From Augochlora pura (Eukaryota; Arthropoda; Insecta; Hymenoptera; Halictidae), in NCBI RefSeq assembly GCF_028453695.1, contig NC_135774.1, positions 14,198,001-14,262,000 of the forward strand: a stretch of DNA of 64,000 bases. The letters run 5' to 3'. The notes under the pieces are model-generated. The model saw only the letters and a list, made by a program, of their open reading frames with translations. It was not told where the DNA came from and did no database searches. Positions within the stretch are counted from its first letter, which is position 1. Every line of letters starts with the position of its first letter. Shown in pieces: positions 1 to 13,966 of this stretch. Both the position numbers and the translations under genes were made by a program.

Positions 1-525
1 TAATTTTCTAAGTAGAGTAAAGGGTTAAACACTGGTCAAACGAGTCATATATCAATACTAAATCTACTTGCTGTTTATTTTCATATTGTTGAAATCATGA
101 AACGATTCAGTAAATTCCTTTATCCAAGCACAAATTGTTATTGCAACGGTAAACGCCCTGAATAAATTTAGTCTAGTAATACATATAAAGCGGCGTGCGT
201 TAGTCCATTTCAAAGCTCGTAAAATTTAATGTTAAATACTGCTCTTTCAGCAACGTGAACGGGGAACAAACATAAAGTGAAATGAGTCAGTCATTGGTCA
301 AACAAATGGAATATTAAAGAGTTTTCTCCAGAGCAAACTAAAAAGATAAAATCATCGAATGGAATGTCAAATAGAATAGCTCAACGCCTGCTCAGCCACC
401 GAGAATGTTAAAAATTTATGCTTTCGCCGAACCAATAAAATGTAACTGTTAAATAAATTAGACGAGTAAACTGTTAAATTCTGTTGCTTGGGCCACGCAG
501 ATTGGGGCGTTTACGTGGGAAATAA

Positions 526-771
526 AAGTAGAATAGATCGCCCTAGATTTGACCAAGTGGAACAGAACGGTGTATCGTCTGGCTGCAAGTAGAATAGCCT
601 GATATATAGCGCGGCCGAATAAAACAGTAGGTTTCGTGTTCAGATGAAGTGAAATAGGTGTACGGTCTGTCCAAGTAGAACGGATCTATGGAGAGCCACG
701 AAGCAGACTCGGCGGACGTATGGTCGCAGCAAGTGGAATAGGATGGTCCGCGATCAGACCGAGTGAAATAA
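526..771. repeat. Diverged minisatellite, period about 29-30 bp, nine units
   Basis: The core AAGTRGAAYAG recurs at 526, 555, 587, 617, 647, 673, 701, 731 and 761, with unrelated sequence between cores. The array explains a 110-codon open frame on the minus strand. Confidence 0.7.
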
Positions 772-2229
772 ATGAGAATGACTTCGCTGCAGCTGGTTTG
801 AAGAGCCGGAACCGCGGGAAGCCGACGCGATGCACGGGTTAAAGAGCCGGAGGTGTTACGATTTTCATTTCCCACGTCGAAAAGTGATTTCCCGAATCAC
901 GCTTAAAGTGGTATCGACAGACATACGTTCCCTTTTTATTTCAGCCGGCGGTCGAACTGCTCGGAAACGCGTTGCGCGTGCTACCACAGGCCGCGCCCGT
1001 AGCTCCCCCGGTTGAAATATTCCGCGGCGTTATTGTCAATAAAAAAAAAAGAAAAAAGAAAATTGCATCGTCGAACGTGGAGAACGGTGCGTAGAGATCT
1101 CGTTTCCCGTCGATTCATCAATAAGACAGAAACGTCCGCGACGCGAGAGCATTAAATCAACGGGTAACGAACTGCGAAACACGTTCGAAAGCTATTTATG
1201 GAATAATTCGCCGACTCCGATAAGCGGAATCGATATTACAAGCGGTGGAGGGAGCAATCGAACGGACGGAACAGCGAAATTAACGATTACATATTTTATC
1301 CGTGAATGACACTCGTCAATGGGTCGGGAGGCGGGGTTTTTTCACGGCCAATGATTTTTATTGCTTCACGGCTCGGGGGAATCGAATGAAGTTGCCGGCT
1401 CATTGGTCCGATCGATGACACTCCTTTATGGCGGGCCGGCTTTGTCGCGAACTTTTGTAAGCAAATCGATTCAGCCGGCGAAAGAGAGACTTCGCCGAGC
1501 CCCTGCATCGGGGACTGGCCGGCTTTGCATAAACGTTGCCAGGCGCTAACGCGCGGACCTTGCCGGTGAACCGTTGACCATAAACCGATAAAAATGAGCC
1601 CAAGGATACGGTTACCTAGATCGTCCAATTGTCGCGCTTCTCGGCGAAGATTGTTCCAACGACGACACCGTCGCAAGATCGTTAGCAAACGTTGCCGCGC
1701 GTTCCACGTTCGACGATCCTCGCCCTAGGAGCCAAGGATCGCGGAGGAGCGATAAAAACGGTCCCGCGTTACTTTAAGGAAATTCCGTCTAATCGCATAA
1801 ATCTTGCCGGAACGGCGCTCGACTAACGAGTAACCCGATATCCGTTCCGGGATCTAGTGTCTGGTCTCGTCGTTAGATCCATGATTCAATAAGGAGTACT
1901 CTGTCCACGTTCCCTCTTCTCGAACCCACGGCCGCCATCCACCGCCCGGCAACTTTGTTTAAGTCCCGCAGGGTCAGCCGCGATAACCTTCGGGATAAGA
2001 TACTTCCATCGAATAAGTATTTCACCCACGAGCGGACGATAAGGACCGCTCCTGGCCGCTCTTACTTCTTACCTAAGCCCGACCAATAAATCCCATTAAA
2101 TGCGACACACTCTCGGATTCTCGGGTTTCGTCATTGTACTGCTAATTCCTGGAGATGATGTCCCCTCGCTTGAAGATAATGACGAACATAGGCATCCAGA
2201 GTTTTAATGACAATTTAATCGCGTTTGTC

Positions 2230-2900
2230 TTTGCTGAATATGGTATAAGGTGGTTTAAGGTGGATTGGAATCAATTTCAATAGGTTTGACTAAGTTTGAG
2301 GCAGTTGGAGTTAGATTTGGAGCAGTATGAGTTAGTTTGAATAGGTTTGAGACAATTCAAGACAAATTTGGATCCATCTGAGTGGGTTTGAGTAGATATG
2401 AGATAGTCTAAATTAGGTTTAAATCACTATTGTTGAGTCAGATTAAATTTGAGATAGTCTAAATCAGATTTCGACCAATCTGATTCAGTCTGACTAGATT
2501 TGAGACAGTGTAAGTCTGATGGAAATCAATCGAATTGTGTGCGATTAGGTTTGAGACAGTCTAAGTCAATTTTAAATCAATTCGATTCGGTCTAATCAGG
2601 CTTGAGACAACATATAGCATGTTGGGACCAATCTAATCATGTCTCGCCAAGTTTCACACAATCTCGACAACGTTCAATTTAATCTAATTATTTCTAATGA
2701 TGCTAGAGACAATTTAGGCTAGTTCTAAAATAATCTAATTAGGTTTGATCACGTTTGAGGCAATCTGATCGAAATGAGATCTAGGTTTAAACGATGCTGA
2801 ATCTAATTTAGTTTGATCGGGTTTGAGACAGACTTGATCAGCCTTAGACCAATCTAAGTCATTCTGATCATATATAACAGAGTCCAGAATAGTCCTAGAA
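2230..2900. repeat. Diverged minisatellite, period about 51 bp, about 11 units
   Basis: Variants of TTTGAGACAGTCTAAGTC recur near 2297, 2346, 2397, 2450, 2502, 2553, 2603, 2651, 2706, 2754 and 2822, separated by variants of AATCAATCTGATT. Copies are heavily mutated, which suggests an old array. Confidence 0.7.
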
Positions 2901-3144
2901 TAATCCTAGTACCTATCGGAAGATCTAGGCTAGCCCAAGCAAGTCCGAAAAAGCCTCGATCAGTTGGAAACAACCACCTAATACTTCACGTCGCATTAAC
3001 TTTAATAAACTGTACCCTCGAACAGTCCATCGTATAAATATTTAGCGGTGTGACCACGGCGAACGGCATAATAACTGTGCGGGGAAACAGCGAGTCGAAA
3101 GGCCGCGGCAATAAAAAGCCATTTCCCGAAAATGGCGAATCACA

Positions 3145-3148
3145 GGGG

Positions 3149-3187
<39 letters not shown>
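3145..3187 (+). repeat. Poly-G tract, about 42 bp with one A
   Basis: Six G, one A, then 36 consecutive G. True length is uncertain, as long homopolymers are poorly assembled. Confidence 0.95.
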
Positions 3188-3538
3188 CGCTCGCGCGACT
3201 GCTAAACACGATATTTGATCAACGCTCGCGCGCAATTAGCTGCTCGATCGTAAACAGGATTTGCTCTCTCTCTGTGCAGTTTATCCGGGGCCATTTTAAT
3301 TTCGTGCTATTACCGGTATTTCATTTTCTCATTACGCCCACTGTAGTGCTGATTAAATTATGAGCGCTCGTTCCGCGTTGGTGAAAACGGCGGGCGTTCG
3401 CTGAATTTCGCCCCGGCGAACGGGCGGACGGAGGAAAAAATGCCGGCGTAGGACGGGAGGAGCCGCGACGCACAAAGAGCCCGGACGAAACAAAAGGAAA
3501 ACACAGGGTGAAAAAACAATGGAATAAGGCGAATGGAT

Positions 3539-3556
3539 GAGAGAAAGAGAGAGAGT

Positions 3557-3597
<41 letters not shown>

Positions 3598-3735
3598 AAA
3601 GCGAGATAGAGAGAGAGAATCAGAGCGAGATAGAGAGAGAGAGAATCAGAGCGAGAAAGAGAGAGAATCAGAGCAAGAAAGAGAGAGAGAATAAGAGCGA
3701 GAAAGGGAAAGAATAAGAGCGAGGATAAGAGAGAA
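3539..3735 (+). repeat. GA-rich microsatellite and satellite-like tract
   Basis: A pure (GA)n core near 3563-3594 is followed by repeated blocks of GAATCAGAGCGAGA type. The long open frame on the minus strand is only Ser-Leu coding from this repeat. Confidence 0.9.
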
Positions 3736-3958
3736 AGGAAGACGGGGAAGCGAACGAATTGAGAAAGCAGGGAAATGGAAACAGGGATCCGTCGACAATA
3801 GCGGGAAAGGGTAAGATAAACTAGAATTATCTAAGAAGAAAGGGGGAGGTGGAGGGGGGGAGGGGAAAGTTAGAAGCGGACTAGAAAGGGGATCAAAGAG
3901 ATTGTAGCGCGGACGGAGGAACCGTGGCCGACGGACTACGCGGATGAAAGGGAGAAGG

Positions 3959-3960
<2 letters not shown>

Positions 3961-4018
<58 letters not shown>
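3961..4018 (+). repeat. (GA)n microsatellite
   Basis: Nearly pure GA dinucleotides over about 58 bp. Confidence 0.95.
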
Positions 4019-4019
<1 letters not shown>

Positions 4020-5219
4020 AGGAGAGTGGTGCACATCGGTGGATGTACGTTTCCCGAGTGTCATCGGGGCGGCGGAGATTTAAATTGTGCCGGCAACAAA
4101 ATGGAAATGAGGGTTGTAGAATGGAAAATGGAAGGCGGTATAAAATAGAGAGAGGGTCGAGCTCGCTCCCTCGCTCCCTCTCTCGCATCCTCTCTCCCTT
4201 TCTGGGTGGTACAACGGTCGGCGTTGCCCGCAGGACTCACCTCCGCGGCGAATAATAGTCGGCGGATGCCGCTGTTGTTCCATTTTTGAGTTCGCAGCCA
4301 TTCGTGTGCCCTTGTTTACGCGGCCGTTCGCCTTTCTCCCTCGACAAGCAACGCGAAACGGTAGAGAGAGTGAGAAGGAGAGAGAGAGAGAGAGAGAGGC
4401 GAGGCAGCTACCGTCTGCGAGACGCGCGGCAGCACGCGTACAGGCCGCCGCGGAACGGAACGAGACGCAACGGAACGCAACGGAACTGGAAACGGATATG
4501 CGGTACACGTGCACACACGCACCAATTCCGGGGGAATATGTTTCAACCTGGCTGATGAATATTCACGTAAATAAGGCGGCGTTCTAACGAGAGCCAGGTT
4601 AATGTAAATCCGGCGCAGGTGTACCGGCCACGAGAATATGTATGGACCGTCTGTTTAAAAGTGCCCGCGCCTGCTCCGATACCCAAGACCACCTCCGCTT
4701 ACCAACCACTAACTTTATTATAGATACGCTCGCAATTAAGTACCTTGCTTTTCTACTGAATTAAGAAACACGTGTCTATCAAAGCACAATAAACTTCTGT
4801 CATCAAAGTAAAGTAGTTTCTGCATGCCTTTCAAAACAGAATAACTTATACCCAAATTTAGCTGACAGATCTTGAATCTTGTTAGTATGTTAAAGAAGCA
4901 TATTAACGCCACGTGGAATCGCATATAAAATGAGGAAAAAATATAGGAAAAATAATACAAAAAATAATGAATTATCACACGTGGTAATATGTAATAAACA
5001 GTCATTGCGCAATTCTAATCTGTTTCCAACACGGAGTGAGCAATAATAATCTGCAGACTTAAATAAATATTTCAGTGAGTGTAATATTTAACATAAAAAT
5101 TAATATGTTGAAAAAATATCTCTCAATATTTTATATAAACATATATTTCAGTGACAGAGTCCGTGATAGTATCGTCGCCGGAAATTCGAACGTCCGTAGC
5201 TAAGTTTAATTAAGCCGAG

Positions 5220-5660
5220 AGACCGAGCCCATTCACGGGACCCTAAAAGGGCACCAGGCTCTTAGAAGGCTCGATTCTCTTTTCCAATAACCGCCGAAGA
5301 GTCTTGCATAAACAACCGCAGACTTCTGGGTACCTTCGCCGGCTTCAAAAGGGGTCTAAGCTCATTGAAAAGTCTCTGGAAGACCACTGGAAAGAGCCAT
5401 TCTTCTTTCGAATAACCACTGAAGGGTCGTAAATAAACAGAAACATGGTGCCGAGTGCTTGGCGGTATCCTAGAGAGACAAAGCTCGCTCAGAAAGACAG
5501 CTAGGACCTATTCTCCTATGCAATGAGCCTGGAAGGGCTTCTCTTGGAAGCACGCCGGAAAGATAGAAGTCCCCTTTAAAGAGGTTAAAAACGATTCAAC
5601 CATCGCTGAAGATTTTCTACAGACCTAAAAGCCCTTCCTCTAACGAACCAATAGCCTGTG
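5220..5660. repeat. Weak long-period repeat, about 120-130 bp
   Basis: Blocks like TTCCAATAACCGCCGAAGAG (near 5281) and TTCGAATAACCACTGAAGGG (near 5407), each followed by TAAACA, recur with similar flanks. A third, weaker block lies near 5510. Best read as an old diverged duplication. Confidence 0.4.
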
Positions 5661-7642
5661 AGCGAAATCATTGCAGCGACTATGAATAGAACCAACCACG
5701 TCTTGTGCGACTTATTCCCTGCAACGATTCTCTAGAACGCAGGCCTCGGAGGAGCGGAAGTTCCTCTTTAAGCGTTTTATTTCGCGGCGGAATGTTTATC
5801 TCCGTCCTCGGGCTTTAACAGAGTGAAACTTCGTAGCAGGCTAAAGTGCTGGTCGAGTCGAATGTTTCTAATTTTTCTAGCGCTGTCCGCTCCAATTTGC
5901 CGGCAACGGGTAGCGCCGGCGAAACACCGGTGTTTGGACGCCTCCCGTGGAAATACCGTGAACGAGGAAGAAGAAGATCGACGCGACAGTGTTAATTCAA
6001 TTCCAGAATTCAATTAAGCGCCTTTCCTGTCCCGCCAAGGCCCGCTATTATATTTCTTTTCCCGACACCGTTCTGGCAGGCAACTGGAACACAAACCGGC
6101 CCGATAAAACGCAAATGGTTTCGCGGCGCACACGGGGATCGAAACGACGCTCGCTCGCTCGCGCGCCTCGGACTCGCCCGCGCGTCTCTCCTTGCTCGCG
6201 CTCGCGGCCGACGCGACGCCTCGTCGAAAATGGATTTAAAAAATAATACTCGGAAACGGACGGGGCCGCGCCGGCCGGATATATCGTTTGTTTCCCCGGG
6301 AGTGGAGTGCCCGGGCGCGCTGCAGCCGACGCTTGAAGGAGATATAAAGATCCCGGGGCAGCATAGAATTCGCGATTTTCTTCCGCGCAGATGGCACGAA
6401 ATGATCCTTTTCACTCGCCGCGTTATATACTGCGGACACTCCACGCTTTTCCCTTGTCCCCGTCGAAAAAACGTAGACACCGCATATCTCGTTGTCGAAC
6501 TACGACCGCCGTAGATTCGAAACCCCCGCACCGCCGACCCCGCAATTTTCCGCCGGTCGTATCACTCGGAGAATTCTCGACCCGTCGTCTCGGAATCGTT
6601 TCACCGATTCGAGGAGATCGCCGGCGAAGGGTGTGGTTCCTCGACCCTAATTCAACGCGTCACCGCCGGGATGCTGTGTCTCCTTGCCCTTCGCTTGTAA
6701 CTTTTATTGTCTCGCGATCAGGAAGGTACCTGTTTTAGTCGGCGAACAATCGATCCCTGGGTCCGCGTGCTTTCCACGAGAGGGCACGAGGCATCAAAGA
6801 GGCGACTTGCTTAGAAAACCACCCCTGGTAAAACATGATTCGGGATGATTTTGCTGAGGCAGGATATTTTTGATCAGTAAATCAGCAGAAGTGGGACTCT
6901 AACTCGGTAATTACTAGTGACCAAAGACGGCACTTACATATATATATAATAATATATAACAATAATATTAATAATGCCACTGTATAGTCATAAGAGAATT
7001 TTATCAATCTATTAAAATCATTAAACCTTTCCATCAACAGTCAAACTTTCCCCCCTTGTCTAAAAAATTTAAAGCAACCTTCCAATCTCAAAAAAAATCC
7101 AACTCAAAATTTGCATATATTGTTACAAACACTTTCCTATAAAATAAACAATTTCCAACTAAATCAGCTAACAGACCTCAATCAACCACCCCATATAACA
7201 AAAATAAATCCGCAAGAATAAATTCTTTAACACAGCTCTGCGTTCAGTCGAACACAGCAATCTTCGAGCTTTTAGTTAGCATATTCCAAAGCGTCGAGGG
7301 AAATGAGCTAAGTCAATTTGCATCGCGATCGTCCAGAAAATTGAGCTCTCCGTAAACACTGTCAAAAACGTCCGAACGATTGCAACCGTGGGACCGGTGA
7401 TTAACAGCGCCGTCTTTGTCGTCGGCGAGCGATTTCAATCTAGTTCAGTTACAACAACGGACGTTTCGCCGGGATCCCGTGGAAGGATCCGCGGGGGGGA
7501 AAGTTAACTCGGAAGAATCGTAATTCTCCGGCATTGTAATAAATCTAGGGGAAGTTCGATGCATTTAATTCCGCAGCGCGCGGGATACGCCGAAGTTAAC
7601 CGAGATTTAGCTGGCGCACGAACGCGGCTACGCGAGGGAAAG

Positions 7643-7735
7643 AGCAACAGAAAGAGAGAGAAAGAGAGAGGAGAGAGAGAGTGAAACACAGGAAGAGAGA
7701 AAGAGAGAGAGGGGGGGAGAAAGCGAGAAGTGGAG
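7643..7735 (+). repeat. GA-rich microsatellite
   Basis: Interrupted (GA)n with AAAGAGAG blocks and a short G run. Confidence 0.85.
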
Positions 7736-10416
7736 AGATACTTGCGAGATAAACATTTGTCAATTTATCTGACGGTGCATTTCCCTTCGTTTCCCGCGGC
7801 GCGGCTCTAAACTCGTTCGGTAGGTAATTGATAAAAGAAGAAACAAGACACCGGGCTACGGGGGCCCGGTCGCCCTCGCTCCACCGTACGTGACCAACGA
7901 ACGCGACCGAGACCGCAATTGTTCAGCTTCTATCCCCGGCGCTTTTAATTCATTTGTTAATTTATCGCGCGGACCATTGTCCCGCGGGCTCGTAACACTA
8001 ATACCATCCGGTGCGGCCGTGTCGGTGAGGCCTGCCGCTCCCGGCCAGGGTCCACCGTGGAACGCAAGCAGGGATACGCTGGTTTATCTCGCGGAAGATT
8101 ACGGTCGCCGCTGGATAAGGGAGACCCGGCATTTGTATATCCCTCCCGTCTTATTCGTTGCTGCGTCTGCACCGGTCCGGTGGCTCCGCAATTTCTGCAA
8201 ACGTTTGTGCGGCGATGGGCATCGTTGATAGCTACGCGAACGAAAAACGGCATCGGGGATATGATTGCGACCGCTCAAAGCCAGCCACGGACGATACCTC
8301 GACCACGCTGTCAGCGTCGTTTTGTCCTTTCCGTGAACGTCGCGCCGTGCACTGGGAATTCGCTTTCTGCGGCCGAAATTATTTTAGCGTTGTTACAGGC
8401 TTTATGGTTATGTTATAAAAGTTATTATTACAATAGAATTCCGGTCGAGACTGTGTCAATGTTAAATAATTGAACCTATACATGAAATAGTAAAAAGGAA
8501 GAATTTTATCTGAAAATCAACCATAGTAATAATACAGCAATACAATCTATTAATAGAAAATAAAATATTCAGATAAATATATAAAACATACAAGGTATAT
8601 ATTATAATATAACTGTATATATTCTTATTACCGAAACATTATCGACAGTGGTTCGAGGAAAATGTAAAATCAAGTTGCACTTGAACTGCATCTTAAAGAC
8701 GAAAATTCATTGCAACGCGAAATTCGTCGACAGTGTCGACACCATACTAAATGTTTGCAGTCGCTTATCGACGCATTAAACGTCGGTTTCCAGCGTCGCG
8801 AACTAATTAAAATATCAGACCGTACAACTATGGGCAACTACAACTTTTCCAGGTGAGTTGAAACAGTTTAATTCGTCCAACCCCAAAGAGTTAAAGGACT
8901 CGTCGCGTCGCGCCGCGCCGCGTTGCGCGCGCGGACAAGACTCGGTGAAACCTGCCGGCCGCTGTTCGAGCGCGTTACACGGGCGAAAACTGCGAAAATG
9001 GGAGAACGAAAATGCTCGCTTCAATTTTGAACAACGCCGGTGTTTTATTGACATTCTGCCGAGACTTTGAGGATTAGTTTATACATTATTCACGGCGCGG
9101 CGTGCGCGGCAACGCGGACACAATACCGAAAAAGGGTATTATACCGGCTAACTTATTCATACGTTTAAAATAACCATGCGCGGGCCAATAAAAGTTGAAT
9201 CGTGCAGTCGCATCAGGTGCGAGTGTTATTCGGGAACGAATGTAATGTATTAACGCAGCGTATGTAACACGAAAAATAATGATACGGAGGATTCCGTGTT
9301 AATCCTTCTCCATTTTCGTGCTGCGCTTCAGTTACGGTCTGATCCGCTTCAGTTGAACCTCGTTACGGAAATGTTTACAGAAACGGTGAACAATTTTTTT
9401 ATTTACCAAAACCTATATGAATTTCAAGATCAGAGCTTCCTCTTTACGACGGTATAGCAAAATTTGATCTACGATTTTTATTACTCGTTTTATCGAATTT
9501 TGATGGAAGAGTGTACTGTCACTTTACGGTGCCACGAGGTTCCCCAACTTGTTCCTCGTTTTCTTTTCATAAAACGGCTAGAAAAAATCGTAGATCAAGT
9601 TTTGAGGAGTCGTTGGAAAGAGGAGACCTCAATCTACAAATCCGCGTTGGTTTCATCCTCGAGAAAAATTTTTCGATCATTTTACAATCGTTGCAGCATA
9701 GAGGATTTTTGTGGCATTTCAGAAATGGTTGTAACCCAAAATCTATTAATAAAATATTGAAAGTATTATTTTTATTATTTAATTAGTTCAAAATTTTATC
9801 GTGTATAATATTTCTCAGTTTAAAGAACAATTATTTTATATATTTACACGTGCTTATAGATAGAAGAAATAATGCTGATTGTCCAAATATTTCGCAGCTC
9901 CGTCAAGCAAAATTTTTCTCACTTGTAAATCTTTTTACCGAATGCTATGCGACGGATAAACGTGATTCGCCAGAGATGGCGGCTAAATTGGCCCGAATCG
10001 GTCGCCAGAGAACCGATTAAGGAAAGTAGCAATCGCGACAAGTTCGCGGCGAGTTAGCGAAGAGATTCCGTAGGAAGAGAGAGCGCCGGTGGCTCGCTTT
10101 CATGCGATTAATAACAACGGCCGGCATCGAATGACCCATCCAGGAATCCTTTTACCGATCAATTCCGTGGAATCGAATAGCCGATTACCAGATATCGTCG
10201 TATCGGGACAACGGCGGTGTATCTTCCAGTTACCCCCCAATGAATTCCGCGCGGTCCTTTGTAAACGAGAGGCATAAGGTACCGGGGGCCGCGGCGCGCC
10301 GATTTCCTACGTATCGCATTTCAAAATCCCCGGGAATTAGAGCCGACGGTGGTCGGACGAGAGCCTATTTGCGAGAGTCCGGCCATCCGACCGGCCGGAA
10401 GGGGTTACCGGGCGCG

Positions 10417-10422
10417 CTCTCC

Positions 10423-10455
<33 letters not shown>

Positions 10456-10464
10456 TCTCTCCTT
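10417..10464 (+). repeat. (CT)n microsatellite
   Basis: Nearly pure CT over about 48 bp with one G interruption. Confidence 0.95.
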
Positions 10465-13400
10465 CCTGGACCAGAAACGATGGAATTGCGAGAGCACCCT
10501 CCGGATCGCGGCGGCTCACTCCGACTAACTAAGCGCCGGAGGAAGCCCGAAGAGGGCGCATTTACTTTCGAACACGATCCTCCGGGGTGTCGGCCACGTC
10601 CGTGGAGGAAATGGAACCGGATTGCTGGCCCACGGAAGTCTCGACGTAAACGCCCCACCCGATGTGCCAGTCTCTTATGCAAAGTCCAGCTTTCCAGAGG
10701 ATCTTCGACGCTCGCATTGATTCGCGATACTATCGACGATCTGCTTCATCCACGGAAAACCTCTCGACGGTCTTCCGTCGTTGATGATATCATAAGAAAA
10801 TATTTTAGAATAACTTTGCAATGTTTTGCGTGAGGCATTTTCTTCTTGAGCAAACAGTTGTCTTCGTTGTTTGTTGTTTCTGCCTTAAAACGTACGAGCA
10901 GACTATGATTTTATACGGTGTATAGAATAGTTGACAGAAATTATTGATTAAATTCTTGTGTAGTATTTTATTGTAAAGGGGTGTGTAATTTTAAGGTTTT
11001 TAGTATTGGGTTTAGCTAGGTAGGAACTAAGACGAAATAGTGTAGTAGCTATGATAAAAATTTGTACGAAAGAATAAGGGTCTTTTTAACCTCTTTATCA
11101 GATCCTGTAAAATTTAAAGAAATAATTCTTTATATAGAAATGAAGAAAATGTTCTTATTATAAATCTCCGATGACACATGAAAGCTATAAATATTAAAAA
11201 ATATAAAAATCTGCAGATTTCGTACATTCCGCGGTCGAAAAACGTGAAAAAATCGCGACTTTCACAGACATTAAAATTGTTTGCAGCTCATAACAAAGTC
11301 AACTAATCTCACAGACATTATTTCGCTTTCACTGCAACCAATTGTAATATATAAAAAAAAATTTATAAACCCTTCCCCAGTAAGTTGACTATCAATCTAA
11401 CACCACTACTATACTAATTTACTACTAGTAGTCTCTCCAGAAAAGATACAAATCATCTCCTCTTGAAAAAGTAATTCCGTTTTGCAACGCGTCGGATCAA
11501 TCGACGCCGTGTCACGGTGGCCTTCCGGTCTGCAGGGAGACGCCCGCCGAAGAACCAATTCCCCGGCCAGCGAGCCACCGAAAAGGCGCGTATCCGCAGT
11601 TAACGTTCGTAGGATTGTTTTCCGCTCGGGGAATTAATGAAATTTAGTTCGGCGGCAGAGTACGGCCACTCCGCCGGATCGATCTCAGAATCGGGAAGAG
11701 CGTGGGACGCGGGCAAAACAACGCGGGACGTAATTGCCGTTACGATTCGGCGGACACAGGGGCTCGAAGCGAATTAGCAAATTAATTAAAAGCACTTGGC
11801 CGGGAATCCAAACAATCGCGGCGGTGCGGGCCGAGCGCGACGGTTTTTCGGTCACGTAGCCGTACCTCTCGCATCCACCTTGCCGACCTCCGTTTCCATC
11901 AGCGGGTTGCCTCCTACGCGATCCGCCCGCAACCCTCTCTCGCACAGAAACCTCTCTCCCTCTCTCTCTCTCGCTCTCGAAACGCTGGAGGCAGATGCGC
12001 TAAATAGCCCGCAGGGAAACCGAAACGCTCCGCTCCCGGTCGCCATGAATGTAGCTCGAGGGTGCATTTTATGGGGCAACGTTCGCCCACCCGGCGACCT
12101 TTTCCCCCCTGTGGAAGTTGACCCGGCGTAGCCCGTCTCTCGTTCTCAGATCAATCATCCGGCTTCTCGTTTACGAGCGCAAGATCGCGGACCCCGGCGA
12201 TCGATCCTCGTTCCACGGTCGACCGGCGGAATCTTCGCCGATGCTTAAAGGCGAAGAACCTTCGGCAGACTTTGCTGGCCTTTGAACGCGCGCGCACCCC
12301 GGCTTCTTTTATGATGGGGCCCCGGCTCCGAGCGCCGGGTAGTCCATCCCTTTGAAAAATAGATTAAGTGCCGTGTCGAATGGCCGGGAAATTTGCGCGA
12401 CCCTCTGTGCTCATTTCATCTGCCATTGCATTATTAAAATTGGCGGATTCGATCCGCCGGCTCTTAAAATATTGCTACGGCCTCGGTTTGCGAAATTGCT
12501 CCGAGTATTTAGTGCGCGATGACGGGGACGATTATTGTTAGAACGTAGATTTATTTCGTAGGACGATTAAATGATTTTTTGATTCGATTGAAAGAGACGA
12601 TGATCGGTAATTATTGGTTTATTTCAGACAGAGATGGAACGATTCGTGAATATTTATTGTATCCAATTTATTGTATATGATCCATATTTATTGTAATATA
12701 GTAAGAGAAAAGTAATTGACAATTATTGTTGGACTATAGGATCACTTTATACAGGGTTTAGACGATTCTTGAATTTCTCGACTTACTTCGAATTAACTTC
12801 ATATATATAATTATAAAATTATTCTGTGGATATTCAAAATACGAAAAGGACTAAAATAATTAAAAAATACCGTCTATTAAAATTATTAAATAAAGAAAAT
12901 TTACATTTTACGCAAAGATCCACGGTCTGCCAACAAGCCTGCTTAGATACAAAAGTTGAGTAACGGGAAAGAGGCGATGAAAAATCGATGAAAGAACAAT
13001 GCGGAAAAGTGCTCCGGGACTGTAATTTTAATGGGAGCTGATATCTTGATTGGAAGCCGCGTTGAATGCAAATTTCTCCGCGGCGTGTTCGGTAAGCGGG
13101 TACCGCATAAAGGTTGCACGTATAATGAAACGAGCAAAGGGTATGGATAGACTCGTAAACAATAATTGGCGGAGATGTGTTTAATCTGCGTGGGTGTGCC
13201 ATGATATTCCCGCGTCAGAATTGAAGCAGCGAGCAACGGCCGCGCTGTTCCGACCATCTACTGATACGGTGGTTTATATATTTCCTGCCGCTGTATAAAC
13301 ACCAGTCAGCTGTACATACGAGCGGTATAAGCAACCCCTTGACACGTGCGATCCACGCCGGCCGCGTGTGGTTTATGGTCAGTTGATCTACTAGCATCCG

Positions 13401-13852
13401 AGATAAGCACCCCGTTCGTAAGACATTACATCCATACAAATTTCTATTTAACCCCGCCGTGCACGGTTCAAGCTAATTTCGCTCGACGAGCTTATCCGGG
13501 CTTTCGATCATAATTTATACGATGGGGTATTATCGTGATGTGTTTCTCAAACGTGTAACAGCGTCGAGTGAATTAAATTCGTATTAATAGCGGACGAGTG
13601 TACCGCGAACGCACCCGGATACCTCCGACGTCGTGTCATCGGGGCGAGTGAATTTTTTAGAAACATTTTATGGTGTTCTATTCTCTGGTCACCAACACGT
13701 CGATCCGTCGACGTGAATATTGTATTTGTGCAGTATAAATTCTTGAGGTCGGTTGTTCGATTCTTATTGTACAGGATGACTATGTATATGCTATGAAATA
13801 GTAAAAAATATTAAAAGAATTTTGAAACATCGGTGAATTGTTTTTAAGATGC

Positions 13853-13966
13853 AGAATTATTTACATAAGCTTGATATAACCTGTTAGAATTATTTACATC
13901 AGCTTCACATAACCTGTTAGAATTATTTACATAAACTTGACATAGCCTGTTAGAATTATTTTGTAC
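13853..13966. repeat. 33-bp tandem repeat, about 3.4 units
   Basis: AGAATTATTTACATAAGCTT with a variable AACCTGTT end starts at 13853, 13886, 13919 and 13952. The period is exactly 33. Confidence 0.85.

Noticed and set aside
543..875. 110-codon minus-strand frame
   Set aside because: Explained by a diverged minisatellite; no domain and no splice context.
3646..4188. 180-codon minus-strand frame
   Set aside because: Its Ser/Leu content comes from GA microsatellites read in reverse.
13740..13775. GGTTGTTCGATTC as a tRNA T-arm
   Set aside because: No acceptor stem, D-arm or anticodon arm can be built around it.
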